From: Desulfobacterales bacterium
GTDB taxonomy: Bacteria; Desulfobacterota; Desulfobacteria; Desulfobacterales; JAIPEE01
Reading direction: 5' to 3'
NCBI GenBank assembly: GCA_021737275.1
Contig: JAIPEE010000005.1
Coordinates: 79,988-143,987, forward strand
DNA length: 64,000 nucleotides
Under the pieces are notes generated by a model. The model saw only the letters and a program-made list of their open reading frames with translations, did no database searches and had not been told where the DNA came from. The translations under genes and the position numbers were made by a program. Positions 8,739 through 17,634 of this stretch are shown here, in pieces; position 1 is the stretch's first letter; each line of letters begins with the position of its first letter.

Positions 8739-10319
8739 TTATTCCTCATTCAGCCAACCCTTCACAAGGTTAGCGGACTTATCAATATCCTGCTTTGCCA
8801 GATTTGAGGCCCTGTCTTTGGGAAGCATCTCGGTTGATTCAGGAATGGTTTCCCGCTGGGTCTGCTCAACCACCATTTTCCGCTCTTCCTCTGCTGCAAT
8901 AAGCGCCGGCTCAACAACGGCTGTTTTAACCTCTTTAATGGTCTTGATAAGCGGCCTTACCACAAACATGAATATAAGCATAACCAGCAACAGATTCAAC
9001 GCTATGTTTTTATACTGTTTGGCATAAAGGATCCAGTCAATTCCACTTGCTTCAGGCATCTCCATTTCTGCCGGTGTTGAAAACCGGAAAGATTCCACAG
9101 TAACCTGGTCGGCCCGATCAACATCATAACCCATTGCATTTTGTACAATTGTTTTAAACTGATCCAGTTCTGCCGGTGTCCGTTCTACATAGGTGCGTAT
9201 TATTTTTCCCCCCGCATCAGTTTCTTCCGTATATTTACCATCCAGAACAGCCGCCACCGAAAGTCGGGTGATGGCACCGACCGGGCGTGATGTATGTCTT
9301 ACGGTCTTGTTGATTTCATAGTTTGTTGTCTCATCCTGACGGCTTTCCTTTTCTGAAGGGCTTGTACCCTCACCGCTCGCAGCGGCCTGCGGATTTACCG
9401 TTGACACCTCGCCTTCTCCGGCACCCCCCCTTTGGGAAAGCTCAACAATTTTCTGACTGCTCCGGGCAACCTGCGCATCCGGATCAAAAATTTCCTCGCT
9501 GATTTCAACCTTGTTAAAATCCATATCAGCCGTAACACGAACAATAGCCTTACCCTCCCCGACAATTTTCTCAAGCATTGTCTGGACTTGTTTGGCAAGT
9601 GTCTGTTCATAGTTGATTTTATAATCAAACTGCGTATTGGCCTGGGAGCCGACCTTTTCCTCATCTCCGCCCCCACGGGAAAGAACCATACCCGTTGTAT
9701 CTACCACTGTAATTCTTTCTGCCGTCAACCCCTCAATAGAGGAAGCCACCAGGTGTACGACGGCATCCGTTTTTTCTTTTGACAATTTGGAGCGAAGTTT
9801 CAGTAACACCGATGCGGAAGGCGGCCTGGAATCTTCTACAAAAACAGACTCCTTTTCCATTACGATCATGACCCGGGCATCTTCTATTTCACGAAACTGT
9901 TTAATTGTTCGGGACAGTTCCCCCTGGAGGGCACGCTGGTAATTCATTTTCTGGACAAATTCGGTTGTACCGAAATCCGTTTCATCAAAAATTTCAAACC
10001 CTACGGCAGCACCCTTAGGCACCCCCTCTTTTGCCATATCCAGCCTGACATCATAGACCCTGTCTGAAGGAACCATAACAATACTGCCGTTGCCGGTTAA
10101 CTGGTAAGGGATACGCTGTGCTTTCAGTTTTTGAACAACTTCAGCAGCATCTTCGGGGGTGAGATTTGTATAGGCCGGTTGAAAATCAACCTTGTTTGCC
10201 CAGAAAAATATGGCAACAAATCCTGCGACGACCAGCATAAGGACGCCTGCCATACTGAATTTTCTGGATGCCGGTAATGCCTTGTAAATATTAGCTGTCT
10301 GCTCTAATACCGGATTCAT
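8739..10319 (-). CDS. fliF: Flagellar MS-ring protein FliF
   Basis: A 526-residue membrane protein with two transmembrane segments (about residues 24-42 and 433-455) bracketing a periplasmic part, the usual topology. Motifs visible are YTNLTPEDAAEVVQKLKAQ, the RBM domain MNYQRALQGELSRTIKQF and DARVMIVMEKESVF, a disordered Ser/Glu-rich loop (about 315-345), and a short cytoplasmic C-terminus that binds FliG. FliF forms the MS-ring, the base on which the rod and export gate are built. It is followed immediately by fliG. A 113-base gap separates it from fliE without a visible terminator. Confidence 0.96.
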   Translation of the reverse strand: MNPVLEQTANIYKALPASRKFSMAGVLMLVVAGFVAIFFWANKVDFQPAYTNLTPEDAAEVVQKLKAQRIPYQLTGNGSIVMVPSDRVYDVRLDMAKEGVPKGAAVGFEIFDETDFGTTEFVQKMNYQRALQGELSRTIKQFREIEDARVMIVMEKESVFVEDSRPPSASVLLKLRSKLSKEKTDAVVHLVASSIEGLTAERITVVDTTGMVLSRGGGDEEKVGSQANTQFDYKINYEQTLAKQVQTMLEKIVGEGKAIVRVTADMDFNKVEISEEIFDPDAQVARSSQKIVELSQRGGAGEGEVSTVNPQAAASGEGTSPSEKESRQDETTNYEINKTVRHTSRPVGAITRLSVAAVLDGKYTEETDAGGKIIRTYVERTPAELDQFKTIVQNAMGYDVDRADQVTVESFRFSTPAEMEMPEASGIDWILYAKQYKNIALNLLLVMLIFMFVVRPLIKTIKEVKTAVVEPALIAAEEERKMVVEQTQRETIPESTEMLPKDRASNLAKQDIDKSANLVKGWLNEE

Positions 10320-10432
10320 ATTTTTTTGTTCAGCTCCTGTTCAATATGATTTTTAACTCATAATCCTGTTTAATATAAGCTTATGATTTATGGCCCATAA
10401 AAGACAACCCGAAACTTTATAATTTCTATGCG

Positions 10433-10723
10433 TTAGAACGGCATACGGATAATCTCTTTATATGCATCCATCACCTTGTTTCTGACCTGAAGCAGAACTC
10501 TCATGGAAATATCAGCTTCGGAAAGAGCCACCATGCCCTCATGTATCCCCAACTCACCTTTAACAACTTGTTCAGTAGCAACTTCTGCGTCAGTTTGAAG
10601 CTTATTGACCTGCCCGATGGCATTTTTCATCGCCTCACCAAACCCCTCACCCTTTTTGGGCGCCTTACTGTTCGGCATGAGGTTTTCCGTAAAAATTTTA
10701 CTGCTTTGATTAATTGTATTCAT
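10433..10723 (-). CDS. fliE: Flagellar hook-basal body complex protein FliE
   Basis: A 96-residue protein of normal FliE length. The C-terminal half carries the family signature: VVKGELGIHEGMVALSEADI followed by SMRVLLQVRNKVMDAYKEI. FliE links the MS-ring to the proximal rod and is one of the first substrates of the flagellar export system. It sits 40 bases after flgC and 113 bases before fliF, the canonical flgB-flgC-fliE-fliF order. The N-terminus is charged and variable, as in other members. Confidence 0.94.
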   Translation of the reverse strand: MNTINQSSKIFTENLMPNSKAPKKGEGFGEAMKNAIGQVNKLQTDAEVATEQVVKGELGIHEGMVALSEADISMRVLLQVRNKVMDAYKEIIRMPF

Positions 10724-10763
10724 CCGGCAATTCCTTTTATATATTTATTAGCGTCGGCCTGTT

Positions 10764-11192
10764 TTATTTACCAATTTCAAGCGCTTTAAGAATCATACTC
10801 TTGGTATTCGACATCGCGGTTACATTTGCATCATACGCCCTTCTGGCAACGATCATATCTGCAATTTCCGTCAGGTAACTAATATCCGGCATCTTCACAT
10901 AGCCGGCCTCATCGGCATCCGGATGGTTGGGCATATAGACAAGCCTGACTGAATCCGATTCAACAACTTCCGCCACATCGACACCACTGTGCTTTGAACT
11001 GGCCTTGTTCATTACATCTTTAAAGCTGCTCATGGGTTTTTCTTCATAAACAACCATTTTTCGTTTATAAGGTCCGCCCTCTTCTGTTCGGGTCGTCTCC
11101 GTATTGGCCAGGTTTTCGGCAATAATATTTATTTTCTGGCGATGGGCACTAAGCCCTGTCGAACTGATCCGCATGGCCTGCATTAAATCCAT
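10764..11192 (-). CDS. flgC: Flagellar proximal rod protein FlgC
   Basis: A 142-residue rod protein with the conserved rod N-terminal motif (ISSTGLSAHRQKINIIAENL, then ANTETTR) and C-terminal ISYLTEIADMIVARRAYDAN followed by VTAMSNTKSMILKALEIGK, which form the coiled-coil core shared by rod, hook and hook-associated proteins. The middle contains YMPNHPDADEAGYVKMPDI, the typical FlgC segment. The start codon overlaps the flgB stop region by one base (end 11192 for one, start 11192 for the other), so translation is coupled. It is exported and assembles on FlgB in the periplasmic rod. Confidence 0.96.
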   Translation of the reverse strand: MDLMQAMRISSTGLSAHRQKINIIAENLANTETTRTEEGGPYKRKMVVYEEKPMSSFKDVMNKASSKHSGVDVAEVVESDSVRLVYMPNHPDADEAGYVKMPDISYLTEIADMIVARRAYDANVTAMSNTKSMILKALEIGK

Positions 11193-11593
11193 TATCGGCC
11201 TCCTTCAGTGATGGCATGTTTTACAAGAGCGATTTTCCTGAGCATCATCTCTGAACTGGTTTGAAACCTGATGTTATTTTCAACGAGGTTCGTCATCTCC
11301 TGATCAATATCAACTTTTGTATCCTTGCCGGCTGCATCTTTTCTGATACTGCCCTCCATGGCAAAGGTATTGCCAACCTTATAGTGTCTGTCATGGGTGT
11401 GTGCAAGCGATCCCGGTTCGTTATCCATGGCCACATTTAGTGCCTTGCGAAAATCGATGTCCCTGGGTTTATAACCCACGGTATCTACATTCGCTACATT
11501 TGTTGTAATCAGGCTGTGCCGTTTTGCAGAAATATTCAGTGACTCTTTCAGAACCTTAAAAGCCCTGTTTCCTGACATGATTGAATCTTCCAT
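11192..11593 (-). CDS. flgB: Flagellar proximal rod protein FlgB
   Basis: A 133-residue rod protein opening the basal-body operon. It contains the rod signature (LNISAKRHSLITTNVANVDT then VGYKPRDIDFRKAL) and a C-terminal helix VENNIRFQTSSEMMLRKIAL. A ribosome site AAGGAC precedes the ATG at 11593; an internal ATG five codons on is a possible alternative. A sigma-54 promoter about 45 bases upstream is the likely start of the flgBC-fliEFGHIJ-motE transcript, which runs about 7 kb to the terminator at 4418-4441. Confidence 0.95.
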   Translation of the reverse strand: MEDSIMSGNRAFKVLKESLNISAKRHSLITTNVANVDTVGYKPRDIDFRKALNVAMDNEPGSLAHTHDRHYKVGNTFAMEGSIRKDAAGKDTKVDIDQEMTNLVENNIRFQTSSEMMLRKIALVKHAITEGGR

Positions 11594-11637
11594 ATGTAAT
11601 GTCCTTTGTTATAAATTTTATTTCTGAAACATTATAA

Positions 11638-11651
11638 GCAAATTACATGCC
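11638..11651 (-). promoter_or_regulatory. Sigma-54 (-24/-12) promoter of the flgB operon
   Basis: The minus strand reads AGGCATGTAATTTGCTT: GG and GC separated by ten bases, with TTGC at -12. It differs from consensus TGGCACG-N4-TTGC at two positions. The -12 element lies about 45 bases before the flgB start. Being the only such match in front of the operon and similar to the fliK and TPR promoters, it is probably functional. Confidence 0.65.
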
Positions 11652-11720
11652 TGATCAGGTATAGTTATACAGGAATTATTTTTTTGAAGTGGTCAAAATA
11701 GATTAAAACGGGGGAAACGA

Positions 11721-13085
11721 TTAAACGGTTTTCATGTTTTCTTTATATTCATTTAATTTGTTTCTAAGCGTTCGTACACTGATACCCAACGCCTTGGCCG
11801 CATGGGTACGATTGCCCTTTGTACGATCAAGGGTATGAAAGATTATCTTTTTTTCCGCCTCCTTAAGCGGCACATCCATAAGATCATCAGATGCACCCGC
11901 CTGTGCGCCTGATACTGTCCCCGGAGAATATAATACACTATCAAGATGAAGATCACATTCTGAGATGGATACACCTGTGGCAAGCAGCACTGCCCGTTCA
12001 ATTATATTTTCAAGCTCCCTTACATTACCCTTATAATTCAGGGTAGAAAGCCTTTCCAAGGCACCTTTTGTCAAATTTTTGACGTTTCTCCCGTCAATCT
12101 CATTATATTTATCAATAAAAAAATGAGTCAGCAATGGTATATCATCCAGGCGTTCCCTTAAAGGCGGAACCTGAATGGGAATAACATGCAGGCGATAGAA
12201 AAGATCTTCCCTGAAATGGCCCAGTTCAATGGCTTCCCGAATATCTCTATTTGTCGTTGCAACCACCCTGACATCTACCTGAATGGGGCGCACCCCGCCA
12301 ACCCGATCGATTTCAGATTCCTGAAGTACACGAAGCAGTTTTGCCTGGAGGTGAATTTGCATTTCTGTAATCTCATCAAGAAGAATGGTACCGCCGGCAG
12401 CCAGTTCAAACCGTCCGGGTTTTCTGGCAACCGCACCGGTAAACGCTCCTTTTTCATGACCAAAAAGCTCACTTTCAAGAAGGGATTCAGGTAATGCACC
12501 ACAGTTGATTGCCACAAAAGGGCCATTTTTCCGACTGCTGTTTTCGTGAATAAACCGGGCAAACAACTCTTTTCCGGTTCCGCTCTCACCCTGAATCAGC
12601 ACGGATGCTTTACTGTCTGCAACATGTCTGGCCAGATCCAGAAGGCGCGTCATGTTTTGATTTTCCGTAACAATTTTAACGGATGCTTTTCGGGATGATC
12701 TGCCAAATACTTCCTGTTCATCCTCGAAAACAGTTTTAACGATATGCAGTAACTGGGATTGATCAACCGGTTTTATGATAAAATCCAGGGCGCCCTCTTT
12801 CATCGCCTCCACTGCATTTTCAACCGAGATATGCGCTGACAGGAAAAGGGATTCGATATCCTCGCACTCTGATTTTGCGGTCTTAAGAATTTCAAACGCG
12901 CTGATACCGGTTATCTCAAAGCTGATAATAATCAAACGAAATGGAGAGGTTTTGATCTTTTTAACAGCATCGACACCATCAATGGCAGTGGTAACATGAT
13001 ATCCCCAGTTTTCCAGGGCACCACTCAACGTTTCTCTGTCTGTATGGTTGTCCTCAACAAGAAGTATGTGGTTATTCTTCATCAT
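11721..13085 (-). CDS. FlrC/FleR-like sigma-54-dependent response regulator with an altered receiver
   Basis: A 454-residue activator: receiver domain (about 1-120), AAA+ domain (about 140-370) and Fis-type helix-turn-helix (about 408-450, THAAKALGISVRTLRNKLNE). The AAA+ part has Walker A GESGTGKELFARF, the GAFTGA loop that touches sigma-54, and Walker B GGTILLDEITE, so it should open sigma-54 promoters. In the receiver the acidic pair (E11, D12) and the conserved Lys (IIKPVD) are present, but the residue aligned with the phosphorylated Asp is Ser55 (LIIISFEITG), so ordinary phosphotransfer is unlikely. Its place directly before the flgB operon suggests it drives the class III flagellar promoters. 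No histidine kinase gene is nearby. Confidence 0.88.
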   Translation of the reverse strand: MMKNNHILLVEDNHTDRETLSGALENWGYHVTTAIDGVDAVKKIKTSPFRLIIISFEITGISAFEILKTAKSECEDIESLFLSAHISVENAVEAMKEGALDFIIKPVDQSQLLHIVKTVFEDEQEVFGRSSRKASVKIVTENQNMTRLLDLARHVADSKASVLIQGESGTGKELFARFIHENSSRKNGPFVAINCGALPESLLESELFGHEKGAFTGAVARKPGRFELAAGGTILLDEITEMQIHLQAKLLRVLQESEIDRVGGVRPIQVDVRVVATTNRDIREAIELGHFREDLFYRLHVIPIQVPPLRERLDDIPLLTHFFIDKYNEIDGRNVKNLTKGALERLSTLNYKGNVRELENIIERAVLLATGVSISECDLHLDSVLYSPGTVSGAQAGASDDLMDVPLKEAEKKIIFHTLDRTKGNRTHAAKALGISVRTLRNKLNEYKENMKTV

Positions 13086-13164
13086 TAACAGCTATTTATC
13101 CATTTGAGCTATATGGAACCCTGTTATTCCGAAATTATAGTCATCCAGTGGTCAATGACCTTCG

Positions 13165-13178
13165 GCAAAACGGTGTCC
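13165..13178 (-). promoter_or_regulatory. Possible sigma-54 promoter of the FlrC-like gene
   Basis: The minus strand reads CGGGACACCGTTTTGCCG, giving GG-N10-GC with TTGC at -12 but a poor -24 box (GGGACA instead of TGGCAC). It lies about 80 bases before the start codon. Weaker than the other three matches and offered as a candidate only. Confidence 0.4.
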
Positions 13179-13318
13179 CGCCAAAAAAAACACGCATGTG
13201 CTTTCGTTGGTGAAATTCTGATCTGATTCAAAGCGCCGAATTATCAAACAACCAATAATATATTCTTAATCTTAATCAGATTTAAAAACCTGCAATGATG
13301 ATTAAGAATCAGTTTCAG

Positions 13319-13350
13319 AAAAAAATTCCGCCTTCGATGGGTGGAATTAA
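13319..13350 (-). terminator. Terminator after the TPR gene
   Basis: Arms AATTCCGCC (13324-13332) and GGTGGAATT (13340-13348) pair over nine positions with one mismatch. On the minus strand the stem is followed by a T run. It lies about 20 bases after the stop of the large TPR gene. Confidence 0.65.
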
Positions 13351-13365
13351 AAAAATAAGGTTATC

Positions 13366-15858
13366 TTACGAGTTTTTCAGCTTTTTTTCAATCTCTATTC
13401 CATAAAGTTTTTGTTGAGCCAACTTTCCCCAGAACAGATCATCCGTACCCGCCATTGATTTATAAATCTCTTCAGCCTTATCTATTGCAGATCCTTTATG
13501 GTACGACTCCGCCAATCTGAAACGAATATCAAGGTGCGGTTTTGATTTCACAGCATATTTCAAAGCTATTAAAAATGTATCCGCCGCTTTGTCATACAGG
13601 TGTTGATCATAATAGAGATTACCAAGATCAAAATATGCAAGGGATATGCTGCTCCGGTTATCTTCACGGGAAAGCGACATTACATTAATCGCCTCAAGGG
13701 TTAACGATACCGCAAGTTTTGGCTTTCTGAGGCCCTTATATGCAGCCGCTTCTCCCATCAGAATTGCTGACAATTCAGTATCATCTGTTGTCATATTACG
13801 CCTTGCCTTCTGATACCTTGCAATGGATATACTGTATTCCCCTCTTTTAAGTAAAATATCGCCGGTCCTGAACAGCGCAATCTTAATATTTTCCCCTTCG
13901 GGATAATTCCGGATATATTCGTCAAAATAGTTCAGTGCATCATCAGACTCACCGATTTCATAAAGTGAGGTTGCATAGCCATAAAGCAGTTCAGGTGGCT
14001 TTTTCTTTTTTCCATATGTCGCATATGCATTTTCAAAAAGTTTTTCAGCCATAAAATAGAGATTGCTGTCCAGATATGCCTGCCCGGCCAGAAGCGAAAC
14101 TTCCGCACCACCGTATCGGCTAAGCAGCGCTCTGTCCTTTTCATAAAGCGTCATCAAACCGATGTTATCATCTTTTTCAAGCATATCTCTAAAAAGCGGT
14201 ACATATGAGGCTTCAATAACCTGCCCGATCTCCCTTGAAAATGCCCTGGGATTTTTCTTGAGCAGATCTCTGATGGTAATGACACTTTTTTCATATTTTC
14301 CATCCTTGTTCCATAAATCTGCGAGCCGGATCAGTGCCAGTTTGGCAACCGGATTGTCAGAGTGATTATTTACAAGCAGTTTATAGATCATCTCTTTTTC
14401 CTGCTTGTCATCGCTCATGCCGCCGAGCCTGACATAGCTGATGACATATCCGTCTGAACCGGGATAGCGTTTTATAACAAGTTCATATATTTTTTTGGCT
14501 TTATCGGGTTGTTTTTCGTCTTTATAGGTATCCCCGATCCGTGATAAAATTATATGATTATTCTCAATATCAGGAAAAAGATTCAGCAGTGATGTCAGCT
14601 CGATTCTTGCAATTTCATATCTGGCTGTCTGGTAATAGGCATTTCCCAGATAAAAAAGCATATCCGGCGATTCATATACCATTTCAGGAAATTCGGCTCT
14701 GAGCCTATTCAGCAGACGGATTGTTTCTGAAAAGTTATTATCATTATAATACGCCTTTCCAAGCTCAAGAATTGCGACATTCACATACCGGCTGTCGGAA
14801 TATCTCTCAACAACTTTTTGATAATAGCCAATTGCATCTTTCTGCTTCTTTTTTATCTGTGCCAATCGCCCCTGGTAAATCAGCACCTCAGGCATACCTC
14901 GAAAATTTTCATATTTTTTCAGGATAATATTAAAATACCCTATTGCTTCCGTATAGTTTTTAAGTTCCATATTTATGGCACCTAATGTTGCCATGGCGTA
15001 TGGAATATATTTTGAATCGGGATATGTGTTCAGCAGGTTCTGATACTGGGCAATTGCCTTCAGCATAAGCGCAGCATCATTGGGATCACTCATTTTAAAA
15101 AAGCACAGTGCCCTCAAAAATTCAGCAATGGATTTACACTGACCGCCGGTATCTGCACCGATAAACATGCCAAGCGCATGGTACCCTTTTTTCCAATCCT
15201 TAATGGTACAATAGTAGACCGCATCCTGGAGAGAGAGCTGTTTGAAACATGGCTCAGTCTGAATTTCTATCAGGATATCATCGATATCACCTGTAAATTT
15301 TCTTTTGATAATTTTTTTTTGAGACTTCATCGGTGGCAGACCTGCAACAACAGATCGTGCCAGCGCCGCCATTTTCACTTCCGGCGCTTCCGGTATTATT
15401 ATCTCTTCCAAAATCGGTATGGGGACGGCAGCATTATCCTCCACAGATTCCTGTTTTACAGGCCTTTCCGCCAACCTGACAAAAAGAACCTTTCCACCTT
15501 CCATCCAGGACGATTCAATTTCATGTGCTTCATTAGCGGTTGTGATAAACAAGCCGACGACATTATCAGGAAGACGCTTTACCTCAAGTCCTTTAACCTT
15601 GCCCTTCTGATCCACACGTGCAAGAACCGCGTCCGGTAGAAGCACATTATTAAAAGCGATAAGGATTTCACCGGGTTCCAGCTGTACAATTTTATGGGGT
15701 ACTTTTCCGGACAAAAAGATTTGTACATCATAGGGCAGGTCGTGAACAATATCCTGCACAGAAGCACCGGTCTCAACTTTTACCGCACCTGTCAAAAAAT
15801 AAACGCTAAAAAGCATCATCAACAAAATTAAAATTGTCTGCACACGACATGTTATCAT
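13366..15858 (-). CDS. Large secreted tetratricopeptide-repeat protein of the flagellar locus
   Basis: An 830-residue protein with an N-terminal hydrophobic signal segment (about residues 7-25), a beta-rich AMIN-like region (about 35-130, with LPYDVQIFLSGKVPHKIVQL and WMEGGKVLFVRLAE) and then a long array of TPR-like helical repeats from about 225 to the C-terminus (for example YTEAIGYFNIILKKYENF, YEIARIELTSLLNLFPDI). No enzymatic motif is seen. It is probably periplasmic and, like other AMIN/TPR proteins, may bind envelope components and act as an assembly scaffold. A near-perfect sigma-54 promoter upstream and its position between two sigma-54 activators tie it to motility. The name of the family is not known to me. 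Confidence 0.7.
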   Translation of the reverse strand: MITCRVQTILILLMMLFSVYFLTGAVKVETGASVQDIVHDLPYDVQIFLSGKVPHKIVQLEPGEILIAFNNVLLPDAVLARVDQKGKVKGLEVKRLPDNVVGLFITTANEAHEIESSWMEGGKVLFVRLAERPVKQESVEDNAAVPIPILEEIIIPEAPEVKMAALARSVVAGLPPMKSQKKIIKRKFTGDIDDILIEIQTEPCFKQLSLQDAVYYCTIKDWKKGYHALGMFIGADTGGQCKSIAEFLRALCFFKMSDPNDAALMLKAIAQYQNLLNTYPDSKYIPYAMATLGAINMELKNYTEAIGYFNIILKKYENFRGMPEVLIYQGRLAQIKKKQKDAIGYYQKVVERYSDSRYVNVAILELGKAYYNDNNFSETIRLLNRLRAEFPEMVYESPDMLFYLGNAYYQTARYEIARIELTSLLNLFPDIENNHIILSRIGDTYKDEKQPDKAKKIYELVIKRYPGSDGYVISYVRLGGMSDDKQEKEMIYKLLVNNHSDNPVAKLALIRLADLWNKDGKYEKSVITIRDLLKKNPRAFSREIGQVIEASYVPLFRDMLEKDDNIGLMTLYEKDRALLSRYGGAEVSLLAGQAYLDSNLYFMAEKLFENAYATYGKKKKPPELLYGYATSLYEIGESDDALNYFDEYIRNYPEGENIKIALFRTGDILLKRGEYSISIARYQKARRNMTTDDTELSAILMGEAAAYKGLRKPKLAVSLTLEAINVMSLSREDNRSSISLAYFDLGNLYYDQHLYDKAADTFLIALKYAVKSKPHLDIRFRLAESYHKGSAIDKAEEIYKSMAGTDDLFWGKLAQQKLYGIEIEKKLKNS

Positions 15859-15966
15859 AATTTTTTATTTATTTAAATCAGTATGTTATAAATAAATTCC
15901 ATACAACTCGGTTGTTTTAAATAACATGGATCTCTTTATAAAAACTTAATATCACAAGCTACATTA

Positions 15967-15980
15967 GCAAACAACGTGCC
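15967..15980 (-). promoter_or_regulatory. Sigma-54 (-24/-12) promoter of the TPR gene
   Basis: The minus strand reads ATGGCACGTTGTTTGCTA, a full match to TGGCACG-N4-TTGCT with the GG and GC elements ten bases apart. The -12 element is about 110 bases before the TPR start codon. This is the best sigma-54 match in the window. Confidence 0.82.
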
Positions 15981-16059
15981 ATATATAATAAACAGATCAA
16001 TCAATGAATTGAACGTCAGGATTTTGACTTTCAAGGTGGAATTAAGGGCATTTCTAAAA

Positions 16060-17463
16060 TTATCGGAACAAAATATCTTCTAAATGTTCCTCTTCGGAAG
16101 ATGGCGCTTCAATGTTCAGTTTTTTTATTTTCTCTACAAGTGTCGTACGATTCATCTTTAATAGTGTGGAAGCCTTGGCTTTCACCCAGTTTGTCTGATT
16201 AAGTGCCTGAATAATCAAATTTTTCTGAAACTGCTCAATAAGATCACTGAAACTTTGTCCATCTTCAAAAGAAATCGTTGCTGACGGTTGACCGGAAATG
16301 ACTCCCCCCCGAATTCTTTCCGGGAGATCAGACACCTCAACAACACTCTCTTCAACCAGAACAGCCACTCTTTCCATCAGATTTTCAAGTTCCCTGATAT
16401 TACCGGGCCATTCATACCTGACAAGTTTATTTATGGACTCATCTGAAAAAGATTTCTGGGGTTCGCCAATACGATCGCTCAACCTTTTCTGAAAAAAATC
16501 AACAAGCAGGGGGATATCTGATCGTCTTTCTCTGAGTGGCGGTACATGAATGGGAATAACATTTAACCGATAATAAAGATCTTCCCTGAAGCTACCTTCC
16601 TTTATGGCATTTCGCAGATTTTTATTTGTTGCTGCAAGGATACGAACATCAACATTCAAAGAGCGGGTTCCGCCAACACGCTCAAAGTTTTGCTCCTGCA
16701 AAACTCTGAGCAGCTTTACCTGCAAATCGGAACTCATATCACCAATTTCATCCAGAAAAATGGTGCCACCATCGGCCAGTTCAAAACGGCCAATCCGGGT
16801 TCGGTGTGCGCCGGTAAAAGCACCTTTTTCATGGCCAAAAAGTTCGCTTTCCAGCAGTTCTCCGGGAATAGCGCCGCAGTTTATAACAATCATCGGCTTG
16901 TTGTGCCTGCCACTGCTGGCATGGATAGCACGGGCAATAAGCTCTTTACCGGTACCGCTTTCCCCTGTAATCAAAACAGTCGTATCGGTCACAGAAACCC
17001 TGCCGACAGTTTTAAAAACCTGCTTGATGCCGGAACTCTCTCCGACAATATTGGAAACATTCAGCCGGCTGTTTTGACGGGTTTTGTCTTTGTCTGAAAC
17101 CTCAACCGCCTGTTTCAGTGCTGCAATAATGTCATCAGGATTGTCTTCATCTGAAATATAATCAAAAGCGCCCTGTTTCATGGCTGTTACAGAATCCCTG
17201 ACAGAAGATTTATCGGAATAGGCAATATATCTGGTTTCCAGATTATTTTCCAGAAGATATCCCAGGATTGCGGACGCATCACCATTAGATGAGCTGAAAT
17301 CTGAAATAATAACATCAATCGTCTCATTTCCCATTTTTTCAATTGCCGCGGATATATCGGAAACAGCTTGGACGTGACATTCCATCTCTCTTTCGATCAG
17401 GCCGGAAAGAGATTTTACAACATCAGGGTCTTCATGAAAAATAAGCATTGTAAGCAATGTCAC
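16060..17463 (-). CDS. FleQ/FlrA-like sigma-54-dependent flagellar master regulator
   Basis: A 467-residue activator with an N-terminal receiver-like domain (about 1-120), AAA+ domain (about 135-365) and C-terminal Fis-type helix-turn-helix (KAKASTLLKMNRTTLVEKIK). Walker A is GESGTGKELIARAIH, the sigma-54 loop GAFTGA is intact, and Walker B is GGTIFLDEIGD. The receiver keeps an Asp at the phosphorylation position (D55, IISDFSS) but the usual Lys near the end is replaced (YISDEDN), so it is probably degenerate, as in FleQ and FlrA. Position with CheY, CheX and PilZ genes and before sigma-54-controlled motility genes supports a role as upstream regulator. c-di-GMP binding, known for FleQ, cannot be judged here. 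Confidence 0.8.
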   Translation of the reverse strand: MTLLTMLIFHEDPDVVKSLSGLIEREMECHVQAVSDISAAIEKMGNETIDVIISDFSSSNGDASAILGYLLENNLETRYIAYSDKSSVRDSVTAMKQGAFDYISDEDNPDDIIAALKQAVEVSDKDKTRQNSRLNVSNIVGESSGIKQVFKTVGRVSVTDTTVLITGESGTGKELIARAIHASSGRHNKPMIVINCGAIPGELLESELFGHEKGAFTGAHRTRIGRFELADGGTIFLDEIGDMSSDLQVKLLRVLQEQNFERVGGTRSLNVDVRILAATNKNLRNAIKEGSFREDLYYRLNVIPIHVPPLRERRSDIPLLVDFFQKRLSDRIGEPQKSFSDESINKLVRYEWPGNIRELENLMERVAVLVEESVVEVSDLPERIRGGVISGQPSATISFEDGQSFSDLIEQFQKNLIIQALNQTNWVKAKASTLLKMNRTTLVEKIKKLNIEAPSSEEEHLEDILFR

Positions 17464-17514
17464 CTATAAAGATTCTCCGCTGTAAACAGCAGGATTTTGT
17501 TACAGCTTAAAAAT

Positions 17515-17546
17515 GAAAAAAATCCCCGGAGTGTCACCCAGGGAAT
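17515..17546 (-). terminator. Terminator after cheY
   Basis: Arms TCCCCGG (17523-17529) and CCAGGGA (17538-17544) form a seven-pair stem in minus-strand RNA with one G-U pair, followed by seven T. It lies about 90 bases after the cheY stop and before the FleQ-like gene. Confidence 0.65.
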
Positions 17547-17634
17547 CTTTTAGTACAAATGTCTGCACTTACCCGGCACATCTGCCGGTAGTGCAAACCG
17601 GCAAATGCGACTCTTTGCTTTAAAATAAACCGGA

